Below the pieces are notes generated by a model. The model did not search any database. It saw nothing but the letters and a program-made list of their open reading frames with translations, and was not told the DNA's origin. DNA of 5,532 bases, from assembly GCA_029982105.1 (NCBI GenBank), contig JARRCQ010000126.1, positions 1-5,532 of the forward strand, in the 5' to 3' direction. This stretch comes from Candidatus Atribacteria bacterium. Lineage in GTDB: Bacteria; Atribacterota; Atribacteria; Atribacterales; Caldatribacteriaceae. The position numbers and the translations under genes were made by a program. Below, piece by piece: positions 1-5,532 of the stretch. Position 1 is the stretch's first letter; each line of letters opens with the position of its first letter.

Positions 1-1
1 T

Positions 2-322
2 ATACCTATAATAGCAACAGTGGATACCAATTGTGATCCAGATGAAATTGACTATCCTATACCGGGGAATGATGATGCTATTCGAGCTATTCGTCTTTTT
101 TCTGCTCTCATCGCCGACGCTGTATTGGAGGGAAAGAGGTTGGCTGGTGAAGGCCAGGAAATGATAGCCACAGAAGGGGTGGCTATTCCTCAGAATGAAG
201 AAGAGAACCAGGAAGAATTGGTAGAAACGGAAGTTGCTGCTGAAGAAGATGCTTCTCAAGTATTAGAAGAACTTCAGGGTTTGGAATTGGAAGAAATTGA
301 AGAGGAAAAAACGGAAGGATAG
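2..322 (+). CDS. rpsB: 30S ribosomal protein S2, C-terminal part (5' truncated by window edge)
   Basis: S2 is a small-subunit ribosomal protein on the back of the 30S particle, needed for S1 binding and efficient initiation. Only the last 106 codons are here. The reading frame is open from base 2, and the GTG at 20 is an internal valine, not a start. The segment matches the conserved S2 C-terminus: [28 protein letters not shown], here split as [10 protein letters not shown] then [18 protein letters not shown], followed by a helix ending in LEGK. After that comes a tail of about 61 residues, with 21 Glu and 1 Asp against 2 basic residues, probably disordered. S2 tails vary between lineages, so this is an extension rather than a fusion to a known domain. 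The stop TAG at 320-322 runs into the AGGAGG before tsf, 17 bases ahead of it. The rpsB-tsf pairing is nearly universal in bacteria. Confidence 0.97.
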   Translation: MPIIATVDTNCDPDEIDYPIPGNDDAIRAIRLFSALIADAVLEGKRLAGEGQEMIATEGVAIPQNEEENQEELVETEVAAEEDASQVLEELQGLELEEIEEEKTEG

Positions 323-326
323 GAGG
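321..326 (+). promoter_or_regulatory. Shine-Dalgarno site for tsf
   Basis: A consensus AGGAGG begins inside the rpsB stop codon (TAGGAGG) and lies 13 bases before the tsf ATG at 340. The match is perfect but the spacing is on the long side. The 17-base gap is too short to hold a separate promoter or terminator, so tsf is read on the rpsB transcript. Confidence 0.75.
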
Positions 327-339
327 ATAATAAGAACTT

Positions 340-942
340 ATGAGTGCTACAGCTAAAGAAGTTTTTGAACTTCGAAACCGGACTGGGGCGGGAGTGATGG
401 ATTGTAAAAAAGCACTAGAAGAAGCAGGGGGAGATGTAGAAAAAGCTTGCGATATACTCCGCCGTAAGGGATTAGAAACTGCAGCTAAAAAACAAGGTCG
501 AGTAACGCAGGAAGGTTTGATTGGAGCCTATGTTCACACTGATGGTAAGATTGGAGTCTTAGTAGAAGTAAATTGCGAGACTGATTTTGTCGCTCGCACT
601 GATGAATTTCGTTACTTGGTTAAGGAATTAACTCTTCAGGTAGCTGCTCAAGCTCCTCGCTGGGTAGCTCCTGAAGATGTTCCTGAGGAGATAAGAAAAA
701 AGGAAGAAGAAATTTATCAGGAACAATTAAAAGATAGCAATAAGCCAGCAGAGGTTAAGCAAAAAATCGTAGAAGGAAAGTTAAAAAAATTCTTCGAAGA
801 CAACTGCCTTTTGGAACAGGCTTATATTAGAGAGCCAGAAAAAAAAGTAAAAGATCTTATTACTGAAACTATCGCCAAATTGGGAGAAAATATAGTAGTT
901 AGGAGGTTTGTGCGTTACAAATTGGGCGAGGACAATGAGTGA
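340..942 (+). CDS. tsf: Elongation factor Ts (short, about 200-residue form)
   Basis: EF-Ts is the cytoplasmic nucleotide exchange factor that releases GDP from EF-Tu. Residues 1-50 form the UBA-like N-terminal domain with the signature [18 protein letters not shown] (16-33). The core follows, with NCETDFVAR at 78-86; D82 and F83 correspond to the Asp-Phe pair that disturbs the Mg2+ site of EF-Tu. A charged helical stretch (about 115-140) leads to [19 protein letters not shown] (142-160), the usual C-terminal block. At 200 residues the protein lacks the second core subdomain and coiled-coil insert of the E. coli type and has the length of the Thermus and Thermotoga forms. The ATG at 340 gives the expected N-terminus ([12 protein letters not shown]). 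The end overlaps pyrH by 8 bases. Confidence 0.98.
   Translation: MSATAKEVFELRNRTGAGVMDCKKALEEAGGDVEKACDILRRKGLETAAKKQGRVTQEGLIGAYVHTDGKIGVLVEVNCETDFVARTDEFRYLVKELTLQVAAQAPRWVAPEDVPEEIRKKEEEIYQEQLKDSNKPAEVKQKIVEGKLKKFFEDNCLLEQAYIREPEKKVKDLITETIAKLGENIVVRRFVRYKLGEDNE
901..906 (+). promoter_or_regulatory. AGGAGG inside tsf, possible upstream ribosome landing site for pyrH
   Basis: A perfect AGGAGG lies within tsf codons for Arg188-Arg189. It sits 1 base before an in-frame TTG (908), too close to serve it, and 28 bases before the preferred pyrH ATG at 935, too far for a classical site. Just before 935 only a weak GAGG (928-931) with 3-base spacing is present. It may help load ribosomes for pyrH, or be a by-product of the conserved arginine pair. 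Confidence 0.3.
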
Positions 943-1678
943 CCAGCGATTTTCTTCCTTACGTTTTAAAAGGGTTTTAATTAAATTATCAGGAGAGGCC
1001 TTAATGGGGTCTCTCCCTTTTGGTATTGACACTCAAGTTTTGGATTACATAACTAAAGAAATTGAAAAAGTAAGAAGTTTGGGAGTAGAAATTTGCATAG
1101 TAGTAGGAGGAGGCAATATCTTCCGAGGTAGAACGGCAGGAGATAAGGGTATTAGTAGAGTTACTGCTGACTATATGGGAATGTTAGCTACTATTATTAA
1201 TGCATTGGCCTTACAGGATTTTTTAGAGAATGAAGGTATTCCTACTCGAGTACAAACTGCTATTGAAATGAGGGCAGTTGCCGAACCTTACATTAGAAGG
1301 AAAGCTATTCGACACCTGGAGAAAGGGAGAGTAGTAATTTTTGCTGGTGGTACTGGTAATCCTTACTTCACCACTGATACCGCAGCTGCCCTGCGAGCAG
1401 CTGAAGTGCGAGCTGAAGCTTTACTTAAAGCTACTAAAGTAGATGGAATTTATGAAGCTGACCCTCTCAAAGAAAAAAATGCTTATAAGTTTGACCATTT
1501 AGACTATTTGGAAGTTTTGAATCGAGGGCTTAAAGTAATGGATTCTACAGCTGTTTCTTTGTGTATGGAAAACAATATTCCTATTATTGTGTTTAATGTT
1601 AACAAAGAAGATAACCTTCTCAAAATAGTTACTGGTCATAACATAGGAACTTTAGTAGGGAGGGATAAAAATGGATGA
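935..1678 (+). CDS. pyrH: UMP kinase (uridylate kinase)
   Basis: PyrH is the cytoplasmic enzyme that phosphorylates UMP to UDP with ATP, feeding UTP and CTP synthesis. In bacteria it is a hexamer of the amino-acid-kinase fold, unrelated to eukaryotic UMP/CMP kinases. Visible motifs in order: KLSGEAL (17-23, phosphate binding), [10 protein letters not shown] (56-65), [15 protein letters not shown] (79-93, UMP-binding region), [15 protein letters not shown] (137-151), [13 protein letters not shown] (165-177, nucleotide site) and LKVMDSTA (199-206). From ATG 935 the protein is 247 residues, close to the usual 235-245. The open frame extends back to a TTG at 908, but that would add nine residues unlike any PyrH N-terminus. 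The gene overlaps tsf by 8 bases and frr by 8, suggesting translational coupling. Start choice is moderately certain; identity is certain. Confidence 0.97.
   Translation: MSDQRFSSLRFKRVLIKLSGEALMGSLPFGIDTQVLDYITKEIEKVRSLGVEICIVVGGGNIFRGRTAGDKGISRVTADYMGMLATIINALALQDFLENEGIPTRVQTAIEMRAVAEPYIRRKAIRHLEKGRVVIFAGGTGNPYFTTDTAAALRAAEVRAEALLKATKVDGIYEADPLKEKNAYKFDHLDYLEVLNRGLKVMDSTAVSLCMENNIPIIVFNVNKEDNLLKIVTGHNIGTLVGRDKNG
1657..1664 (+). promoter_or_regulatory. Shine-Dalgarno site for frr
   Basis: The purine run AGGGAGGG lies at the end of pyrH, 6 bases before the frr ATG at 1671. It is the best-placed ribosome binding site in the window and fixes the frr start even though that start lies inside pyrH. 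Confidence 0.75.
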
Positions 1679-2237
1679 TAACTTAAAATTGGTAGTTAAA
1701 GATGTAGAAAAAAGAATGAAGCAAGCTATAAGCGTAGCGCGGGAGGAATTATCTCACGTGAGGACAGGTAGAGCGTCTCCAGGTTTGGTGGAAGATTTAG
1801 AAATTGATTATTACGGAACGGTTATGAAATTAAAACAAATAGCTTCCATTACCACTCCTGATGCTCGAACTATCATAATACAACCCTGGGATAAAAATGC
1901 TCTTCCGCTGATTGAGAAAGCCATCTGGAAATCAGACTTGGGATTTAACCCTCAAGTGGAAGGAGGAGTGGTTCGTATTATTATTCCTCCTCTTACTGAA
2001 GAGAGAAGAAGAGAAATGGCAAAATTAGCCAAAAAATGGGTAGAAGAAGCTAAGGTAGCGATTAGAAATCTTCGCCGAGAGGCGAACGAAGAGATTAAAA
2101 AAATGGAAAAGGGAGGAGAAATATCAGAAGATGATAGTGAAAGAGCGCAGGCGGAAATTCAAAAACTTACCGATGAATATATCAACGAATTAGATGGTAT
2201 ATGGGAAAAGAAAGAGAAGGAAATAATGACCGTATAG
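1671..2237 (+). CDS. frr: Ribosome recycling factor
   Basis: RRF works with EF-G in the cytoplasm to split the post-termination ribosome so that it can be reused. The protein is 188 residues, against 185 in E. coli, and collinear with it. Motifs: VRTGRASP (30-37) in the long helical domain I; the small domain II at about 31-105, including [32 protein letters not shown] (103-118); and [12 protein letters not shown] (129-140), whose R132, R135 and R136 match the E. coli arginines R129, R132 and R133, the set involved in ribosome binding. The C-terminus has SEDD (152-155) and KLTDEYI (165-171), also standard. The start has a good ribosome binding site and overlaps pyrH by 8 bases; the 3' end overlaps uppS by 37 bases. 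Confidence 0.98.
   Translation: MDDNLKLVVKDVEKRMKQAISVAREELSHVRTGRASPGLVEDLEIDYYGTVMKLKQIASITTPDARTIIIQPWDKNALPLIEKAIWKSDLGFNPQVEGGVVRIIIPPLTEERRREMAKLAKKWVEEAKVAIRNLRREANEEIKKMEKGGEISEDDSERAQAEIQKLTDEYINELDGIWEKKEKEIMTV
2071..2086 (+). other. Small inverted repeat with GNRA-type loop inside frr
   Basis: TTCGCC and GGCGAA form a perfect 6-base-pair stem around the tetraloop GAGA, which fits the GNRA pattern. A competing pairing is TCTTCG (2069-2074) with CGAAGA (2087-2092). Both lie in the codons of the conserved LRREAN segment of RRF. There is no U-run after it, so it is not an intrinsic terminator. Function is unknown and chance is quite possible. Confidence 0.35.
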
Positions 2238-2929
2238 GTGCGATACTTAAGCATGTAGCCATCATTATGGATGGAAATGGAAGATGGGCAGAAAAGCAGG
2301 GGTTACCTCGTTTAGAAGGACACAAAAAGGGAGTGGAAGTAATAAGAAACATAGTATACGAAACCTCTGAATCTGGTATTTTTTTTCTCACTCTTTATGC
2401 TTTTTCTACTGAGAATTGGAGAAGACCGATTAGCGAAGTTCAAGGTCTGATGAAGTTGTTCAAAGAAAGTATAGATAAGTATGGTGAGGAATTAGTTAAA
2501 AACAAAGTCAGAGTTAAGTTTTTGGGCAGAAAAGATGGATTGCCTCACAACTTAATTTCCCAGATGAATGATTTAGAAAAATCCACCATAGGGGGAGAAG
2601 GATTAAATCTTAATTTTGCCATAAACTATGGGGGAAGAGATGAAATATTAAGAGCGGTAAAAGATATTTATGACCATAACCCGTCTCTTTTTACTTCTTT
2701 GTCGGAAGAAAGTTTTGGCTCTTATCTTGATACTAAAAATCAACCTGATCCTGACCTTTTAATTCGTACCGGGGGAGAGAAGAGAATCAGTAATTTTCTC
2801 CTCTGGCAAATTGCTTATACAGAGTTGTGGTTCACTAGTACTTTATGGCCTGATTTTACTATCGAAGAGTACCATCAAGCTTTTCAGGACTTTAAAGAAC
2901 GGAAGAGAAAATTTGGGGGTAGAGTTTGA
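2201..2929 (+). CDS. uppS: Undecaprenyl diphosphate synthase (cis-prenyltransferase)
   Basis: UppS adds eight IPP units to farnesyl diphosphate in the cis configuration, making the C55 carrier lipid precursor for peptidoglycan and other surface polymers. It is a soluble dimer acting at the membrane face. Motifs: HVAIIMDGNGRWA (18-30) with catalytic D24; GHKKG (40-44); LYAFSTENWRRP (65-76); FAINYGGRDEI (139-149); DLLIRTGGEKRISNFLLWQ (185-203), with R189 and R195 binding diphosphate; ELWF (208-211), with E208 matching the Mg2+ ligand E213 of E. coli; and LWPDF (215-219). The 242-residue length is typical. ATG 2201 is the only ATG, GTG or TTG upstream of the conserved core, so it is chosen despite a 37-base overlap with frr and no clear ribosome binding site. 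An ATA at 2234, overlapping the frr stop, is a remote alternative. Confidence 0.96.
   Translation: MGKEREGNNDRIGAILKHVAIIMDGNGRWAEKQGLPRLEGHKKGVEVIRNIVYETSESGIFFLTLYAFSTENWRRPISEVQGLMKLFKESIDKYGEELVKNKVRVKFLGRKDGLPHNLISQMNDLEKSTIGGEGLNLNFAINYGGRDEILRAVKDIYDHNPSLFTSLSEESFGSYLDTKNQPDPDLLIRTGGEKRISNFLLWQIAYTELWFTSTLWPDFTIEEYHQAFQDFKERKRKFGGRV
2915..2919 (+). promoter_or_regulatory. G-rich ribosome binding site for the TTG start of cdsA
   Basis: GGGGG in the last codons of uppS lies 6 bases before the TTG at 2926. It supports this non-ATG start, which also overlaps the uppS stop as TTGA. G-runs pair less specifically with anti-Shine-Dalgarno than AGGAGG, so support is moderate. Confidence 0.45.
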
Positions 2930-3735
2930 AAACCGTTATTCAGTCATCAGATTTGGGAAAAAGAACTTGGAGCATAGCTTGGGCTTTACCTTTTTTTCTA
3001 TTTCTAATTCTTTTTAATTCCTGGACTTTGATCTCTGTTTTTTTCTTTCTTTCTCTTGGTTCTCTAATAGAATATGGTAGACTTGTTTATGAAAAAGAAG
3101 AGAGAGTTTTTTTAGGTTGGTTTTCTTTAGCTCCTCTTTTTCTGCTTTATATTTCTCTGTTTGGCGTTGATTATAAAGTTATCATTTTTGCAGGATATAT
3201 ATTGTTCTTATTGTTAATAGGGTGGGGGATTAAAACTCCTCAACGAATAGTAGAGCCAGTGGCTTTTTGTCTTTTGGGTTTTTTGTATTGCTCTTTATTT
3301 CCTTTTTTCTGGGTGAAAATGGGTATGGTTTATAACCGAACAAGCATAGTTCTTTTTGCTCTTCCGGTATGGGTAAATGACATTTTTGCTTATCTAATAG
3401 GTAAAAAATGGGGCAAACATAAAATAGTTCCTCAGATTAGTCCAGGAAAAAGCTGGGAGGGCCTCTTGGGAGGAGTAGGAGTAGCAAGTCTTATGGGTTT
3501 AGTTTTTGTTATTCCTTCCGTTGCCTTTTCTCCTTTACAGGGACTTTTAGCTGGGTTTTTGATAGCTTTGGTTTCTTTTGTGGGAGATATCTGGGAATCA
3601 ATGCTGAAAAGGAGAGCAGGAGTTAAAGATTCAGGTAATTTTTTGCCTGGACACGGAGGGATTTTAGACCGTTTTGATTCTTTTTTTCTTGCTGGCCCCT
3701 TAGTTTATCTTTTAAGATTATCCTGGGGGGGATGA
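2926..3735 (+). CDS. cdsA: Phosphatidate cytidylyltransferase (CDP-diglyceride synthase)
   Basis: CdsA is an integral membrane enzyme that joins CTP and phosphatidic acid into CDP-diacylglycerol, the branch-point precursor of phosphatidylglycerol, cardiolipin and phosphatidylserine. The family signature lies at 225-251: S225-M-L-K-R, then V-K-D at 233-235, PGHGG (241-245), and D248-R-F-D251. Other family features are VNDIFAYLIGKKWG (150-163) and SPGKSWEGLLGG (172-183), and D221 just before the signature. Roughly eight hydrophobic segments are visible, near 15-32, 33-49, 63-80, 84-100, 110-128, 138-156, 182-199 and 204-220, with a further one near 252-264. Phenylalanine makes up about 10% of residues, so the coding strand is locally T-rich. 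The 269-residue length is normal. The start is TTG, with TTG at 2953 as an alternative; no ATG occurs early in the frame. Confidence 0.96.
   Translation: MKTVIQSSDLGKRTWSIAWALPFFLFLILFNSWTLISVFFFLSLGSLIEYGRLVYEKEERVFLGWFSLAPLFLLYISLFGVDYKVIIFAGYILFLLLIGWGIKTPQRIVEPVAFCLLGFLYCSLFPFFWVKMGMVYNRTSIVLFALPVWVNDIFAYLIGKKWGKHKIVPQISPGKSWEGLLGGVGVASLMGLVFVIPSVAFSPLQGLLAGFLIALVSFVGDIWESMLKRRAGVKDSGNFLPGHGGILDRFDSFFLAGPLVYLLRLSWGG
3725..3731 (+). promoter_or_regulatory. G-run ribosome binding site bearing on the dxr start
   Basis: Seven consecutive G bases abut the ATG at 3732 with no spacing, but stand 6 bases before an in-frame GTG at 3738. By spacing alone the GTG would be the better start; by overlap architecture (ATGA with the cdsA stop) the ATG is. 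The two products differ by two N-terminal residues. Confidence 0.4.
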
Positions 3736-4871
3736 GGGTGAAAATAGCTATCTTAGGTTCTACTGGTTATCTGGGAGAACAAATATTAGAAGTTTTAACC
3801 CAAAGAAAGGATTTTGAAACTACCCTTATATCCGGATATTCCAAAGAGAAAAGATTAAAAGAGCAAGCTCGGGAATTAAATGTCCCTTATGCTTTCAACC
3901 CCCGAGGTAAGAGAAGTTTCTGGGCTAACTCTTCTACTTGCTTGATAACTGATTATGAACTCTTAGAAGAAATCATTCTTAACGAAATAGAAGGAGTTTT
4001 CTTTGCTGCGAGTGGAATAGAATTTTTAGATTTATTCTGGAAACTTATGGATACGTCTCATACCCTATGGGTGGCTAGTAAAGAGGTCATTATACTAGCT
4101 GGGGAATTAAAGTCTCACCTCCTTAAGGGTCGAGAAAATTTAATACCTTTAGACAGCGAACATAATGCTCTGTGGCAAATGTTCAAAGGAGTTAAAAGGG
4201 AAGAGGTTTCCCGAATTTATTTGACCGCTTCTGGGGGAGCATTTTATGAGTGGCAGGGTCGATGGGATGATATTACTCCGGAAATGGCTTTAGCTCATCC
4301 TAATTGGAAGATGGGAGCTAAAATCACTATTGATTCCGCTAATCTGATAAATAAGGGGTTAGAAGTTATTGAAGCTTCTTCTTTGTTTGGATTTGACGTT
4401 GAAGAAATAGAAGTAGTGGTGCAAAGAGAAAGTTTTATCCATGCCTTAATAGAATTAAGAGATGGATTCTCTTTAGCCTTGCTTTCTCCTCCGGATATGA
4501 GATCGGTAATTTTAAATGCCATATCTAAAGGAAAAAGAGAGGAAAACCCCTTCCAAAGTCTAGATTTCTCTCAAATTAAGTCTTTGAGTTTTAGCTATCC
4601 TGTGCCAGAAAAATTTGTTGGTTTTTATTTAGCCAGAGAGGCAAGTAGAAAAGGTAAGGGTTATGCGGCGCTTTTTTGTGGAGCTGATGAAGCATTGGTT
4701 AGGGCTTTTCTCTCTAGAGAAATTTGCTTTGGGGATATACCTCTTATCTTAGAAAGAGTTTTAGAGCAAGAGATTAGCCCTCCAGAGAGTTTAGAAAAAG
4801 TAAAAACTATCTATCACCAAGGTTATCGATTAGCTCAAACATTAGTTTTGGAAGGGAATAATTTACAATGA
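3732..4871 (+). CDS. dxr: 1-deoxy-D-xylulose 5-phosphate reductoisomerase, divergent
   Basis: Dxr (IspC) converts DXP to 2-C-methyl-D-erythritol 4-phosphate with NADPH and a divalent metal, the committed step of the MEP isoprenoid pathway, in the cytoplasm. The Rossmann motif GSTGYLG is at 9-15. The metal and substrate site is intact: D141-S-E143-H144-N, S167-G-G, HPNW (189-192), DSANLINKGLE (201-211) and H237. H144, H189, E211 and H237 match E. coli H153, H209, E231 and H257. Several usually fixed positions differ: ANKES is ASKEV (115-119), HPQS is QRES (231-234), GAAG is AASG, and NAANE is CGADE (316-320). Length is 379, against 398 in E. coli. It sits between cdsA and rseP, the common position of dxr, with 4-base overlaps on both sides. 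I take it as a working but fast-evolving class I Dxr; ATG 3732 or GTG 3738 may be the start. Confidence 0.93.
   Translation: MRVKIAILGSTGYLGEQILEVLTQRKDFETTLISGYSKEKRLKEQARELNVPYAFNPRGKRSFWANSSTCLITDYELLEEIILNEIEGVFFAASGIEFLDLFWKLMDTSHTLWVASKEVIILAGELKSHLLKGRENLIPLDSEHNALWQMFKGVKREEVSRIYLTASGGAFYEWQGRWDDITPEMALAHPNWKMGAKITIDSANLINKGLEVIEASSLFGFDVEEIEVVVQRESFIHALIELRDGFSLALLSPPDMRSVILNAISKGKREENPFQSLDFSQIKSLSFSYPVPEKFVGFYLAREASRKGKGYAALFCGADEALVRAFLSREICFGDIPLILERVLEQEISPPESLEKVKTIYHQGYRLAQTLVLEGNNLQ
4850..4856 (+). promoter_or_regulatory. Ribosome binding site for rseP
   Basis: GGAAGGG near the end of dxr lies 11 bases before the rseP ATG at 4868, a plausible but slightly distant Shine-Dalgarno site. 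The ATGA overlap with the dxr stop also favours translational coupling. Confidence 0.5.
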
Positions 4872-5532
4872 TAATAACTATATTAGCTTTTATCTTTGTC
4901 ATTAGCCTTTTAATAATAGTTCATGAATTTGGGCATTTCATTATGGCTAAGTGGTTTGGGGTACAAGTTTTGAGTTTTTCCATAGGTTATGGCCCTCAAT
5001 TAGTATCTTTTACCCGAGGAGAAACCGAATTTTCTATTCGTCTTCTACCTCTTGGTGGTTTTGTAAAAATGGGAGGAATGGAAGGAAATGTTATTGAAGG
5101 ATATGAAGAAACCCAAATTCCTCTAGAGAAGAGATTTGATCACAAACCTCTGTGGCAGCGCAGCCTCATTGTAGCAGCTGGTCCTATTATGAATATAGTA
5201 CTTTCCATAGTTTTATTGTTTATTGTTTTTAGCGTAACAGGAATCCCCACTGGAAATCTGAAGGTGCAAGAAGTAATAGCCGGTGGACCAGCAGATCAAG
5301 CAGGAATAAGAGTAGGAGATGTAATTTTAGCGGTTAACGGAAAACCTACTTCTAATCTAGATGAGGTAATAAATATTATTTCTTCTAATCCTGGAGAGGA
5401 AATAGAGTTGACAGTAAAGAGGGGGGAAGAGAAAATAAACTTAAAAGTTGTTCCGGAGTGGAATGAGGCGGAAAAACGAGCGCTTATTCAGGTAGTTTTT
5501 GGAGTAGAAAACCAAAGATTAAATCCCTTTTT
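4868..5532 (+). CDS. rseP: Site-2 intramembrane zinc metalloprotease, RseP/RasP family (3' truncated by window edge)
   Basis: This family (M50B) cuts membrane proteins within the bilayer, classically anti-sigma factors (RseA, RsiW) and leftover signal peptides. The first 221 codons are present and the frame is open to the end of the window. Residues 1-18 form the first membrane segment and run into the zinc-binding HEFGH (19-23), with E20 as the expected catalytic base. The family motif PLGGFVKMGG (61-70) follows, then PLWQRSLIVAAGPIMN (94-109) entering a second membrane segment (about 101-122). A PDZ domain begins near 130, with VIAGGPADQAGIRVGDVILAVNG readable in two parts (136-150 and 151-158), and ends near 196. 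The third metal ligand in the C-terminal NxxPxPxLDG motif and the last membrane segments lie beyond the window. ATG 4868 overlaps the dxr stop as ATGA. Confidence 0.95.
   Translation, partial: MIITILAFIFVISLLIIVHEFGHFIMAKWFGVQVLSFSIGYGPQLVSFTRGETEFSIRLLPLGGFVKMGGMEGNVIEGYEETQIPLEKRFDHKPLWQRSLIVAAGPIMNIVLSIVLLFIVFSVTGIPTGNLKVQEVIAGGPADQAGIRVGDVILAVNGKPTSNLDEVINIISSNPGEEIELTVKRGEEKINLKVVPEWNEAEKRALIQVVFGVENQRLNPF

Noticed and set aside
20..322. A separate 100-residue acidic protein starting at GTG 20
   Set aside because: The frame is open upstream to the window edge and the residues are the conserved C-terminus of ribosomal protein S2.
323..339. Possible promoter between rpsB and tsf
   Set aside because: The gap is only 17 bases and is occupied by the ribosome binding site; no -35/-10 pair can be supported.
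781..1032. Reverse-strand open frame over the tsf/pyrH junction
   Set aside because: It lies antisense to two certain genes, has no family motifs, and its lysine- and phenylalanine-rich product is what AT-rich antisense sequence gives.
1107..1115. AGGAGGAGG-like purine run inside pyrH
   Set aside because: It encodes the conserved Gly-Gly-Gly loop of UMP kinase and is not followed by a gene start.
2182..2391. Reverse-strand open frame over the frr/uppS junction
   Set aside because: Antisense to the conserved UppS core, with no motif or ribosome binding site of note.
2811..3017. Forward open frame spanning the end of uppS and start of cdsA
   Set aside because: It is an out-of-frame shadow of both genes, which account fully for the sequence.
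3035..3056. T-rich stretches in cdsA that resemble terminator tails
   Set aside because: They are phenylalanine and leucine codons of membrane segments, with no G-C-rich hairpin before them.
4295..4522. Reverse-strand open frame inside dxr
   Set aside because: Antisense to the catalytic core of dxr; no independent support.

Overview
This window is a compact bacterial housekeeping operon, all on the + strand: rpsB (3' end) - tsf - pyrH - frr - uppS - cdsA - dxr - rseP (5' end). Every gene is recognised from family motifs in its translation. Almost all of the window is coding. The only gap is 17 bases between rpsB and tsf; each later junction is an overlap of 8, 8, 37, 4, 4 and 4 bases. I see no RNA gene, mobile element, CRISPR array, internal terminator or convincing promoter. 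The promoter should lie upstream of rpsB, outside the window.

The first half (1-2237) serves translation and nucleotide supply: ribosomal protein S2, elongation factor Ts, UMP kinase and ribosome recycling factor. The second half (2201-5532) serves the cell envelope: undecaprenyl diphosphate synthase, CDP-diglyceride synthase, DXP reductoisomerase and a site-2 zinc metalloprotease. There are metabolic links. Dxr makes MEP, the route to IPP, and UppS condenses IPP into the C55 lipid carrier. PyrH makes UDP, which leads to UTP and CTP, and CdsA consumes CTP. RseP is an intramembrane protease of the envelope-stress type.

The organism is a bacterium with AT-rich DNA. The gene order is widespread in Firmicutes and several other phyla. 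The short EF-Ts of 200 residues resembles the form in Thermus and Thermotoga rather than the roughly 283-residue E. coli form. The Dxr is noticeably divergent. Together these suggest an anaerobic or deep-branching, possibly uncultured, lineage, but the phylum cannot be fixed from this window alone.

No new biological system is evident. The points worth a second look are the divergent Dxr, the unusually deep frr/uppS overlap without a Shine-Dalgarno site, a small GNRA-loop hairpin inside frr, the long acidic tail of S2, and the ambiguous starts of pyrH, cdsA and dxr.
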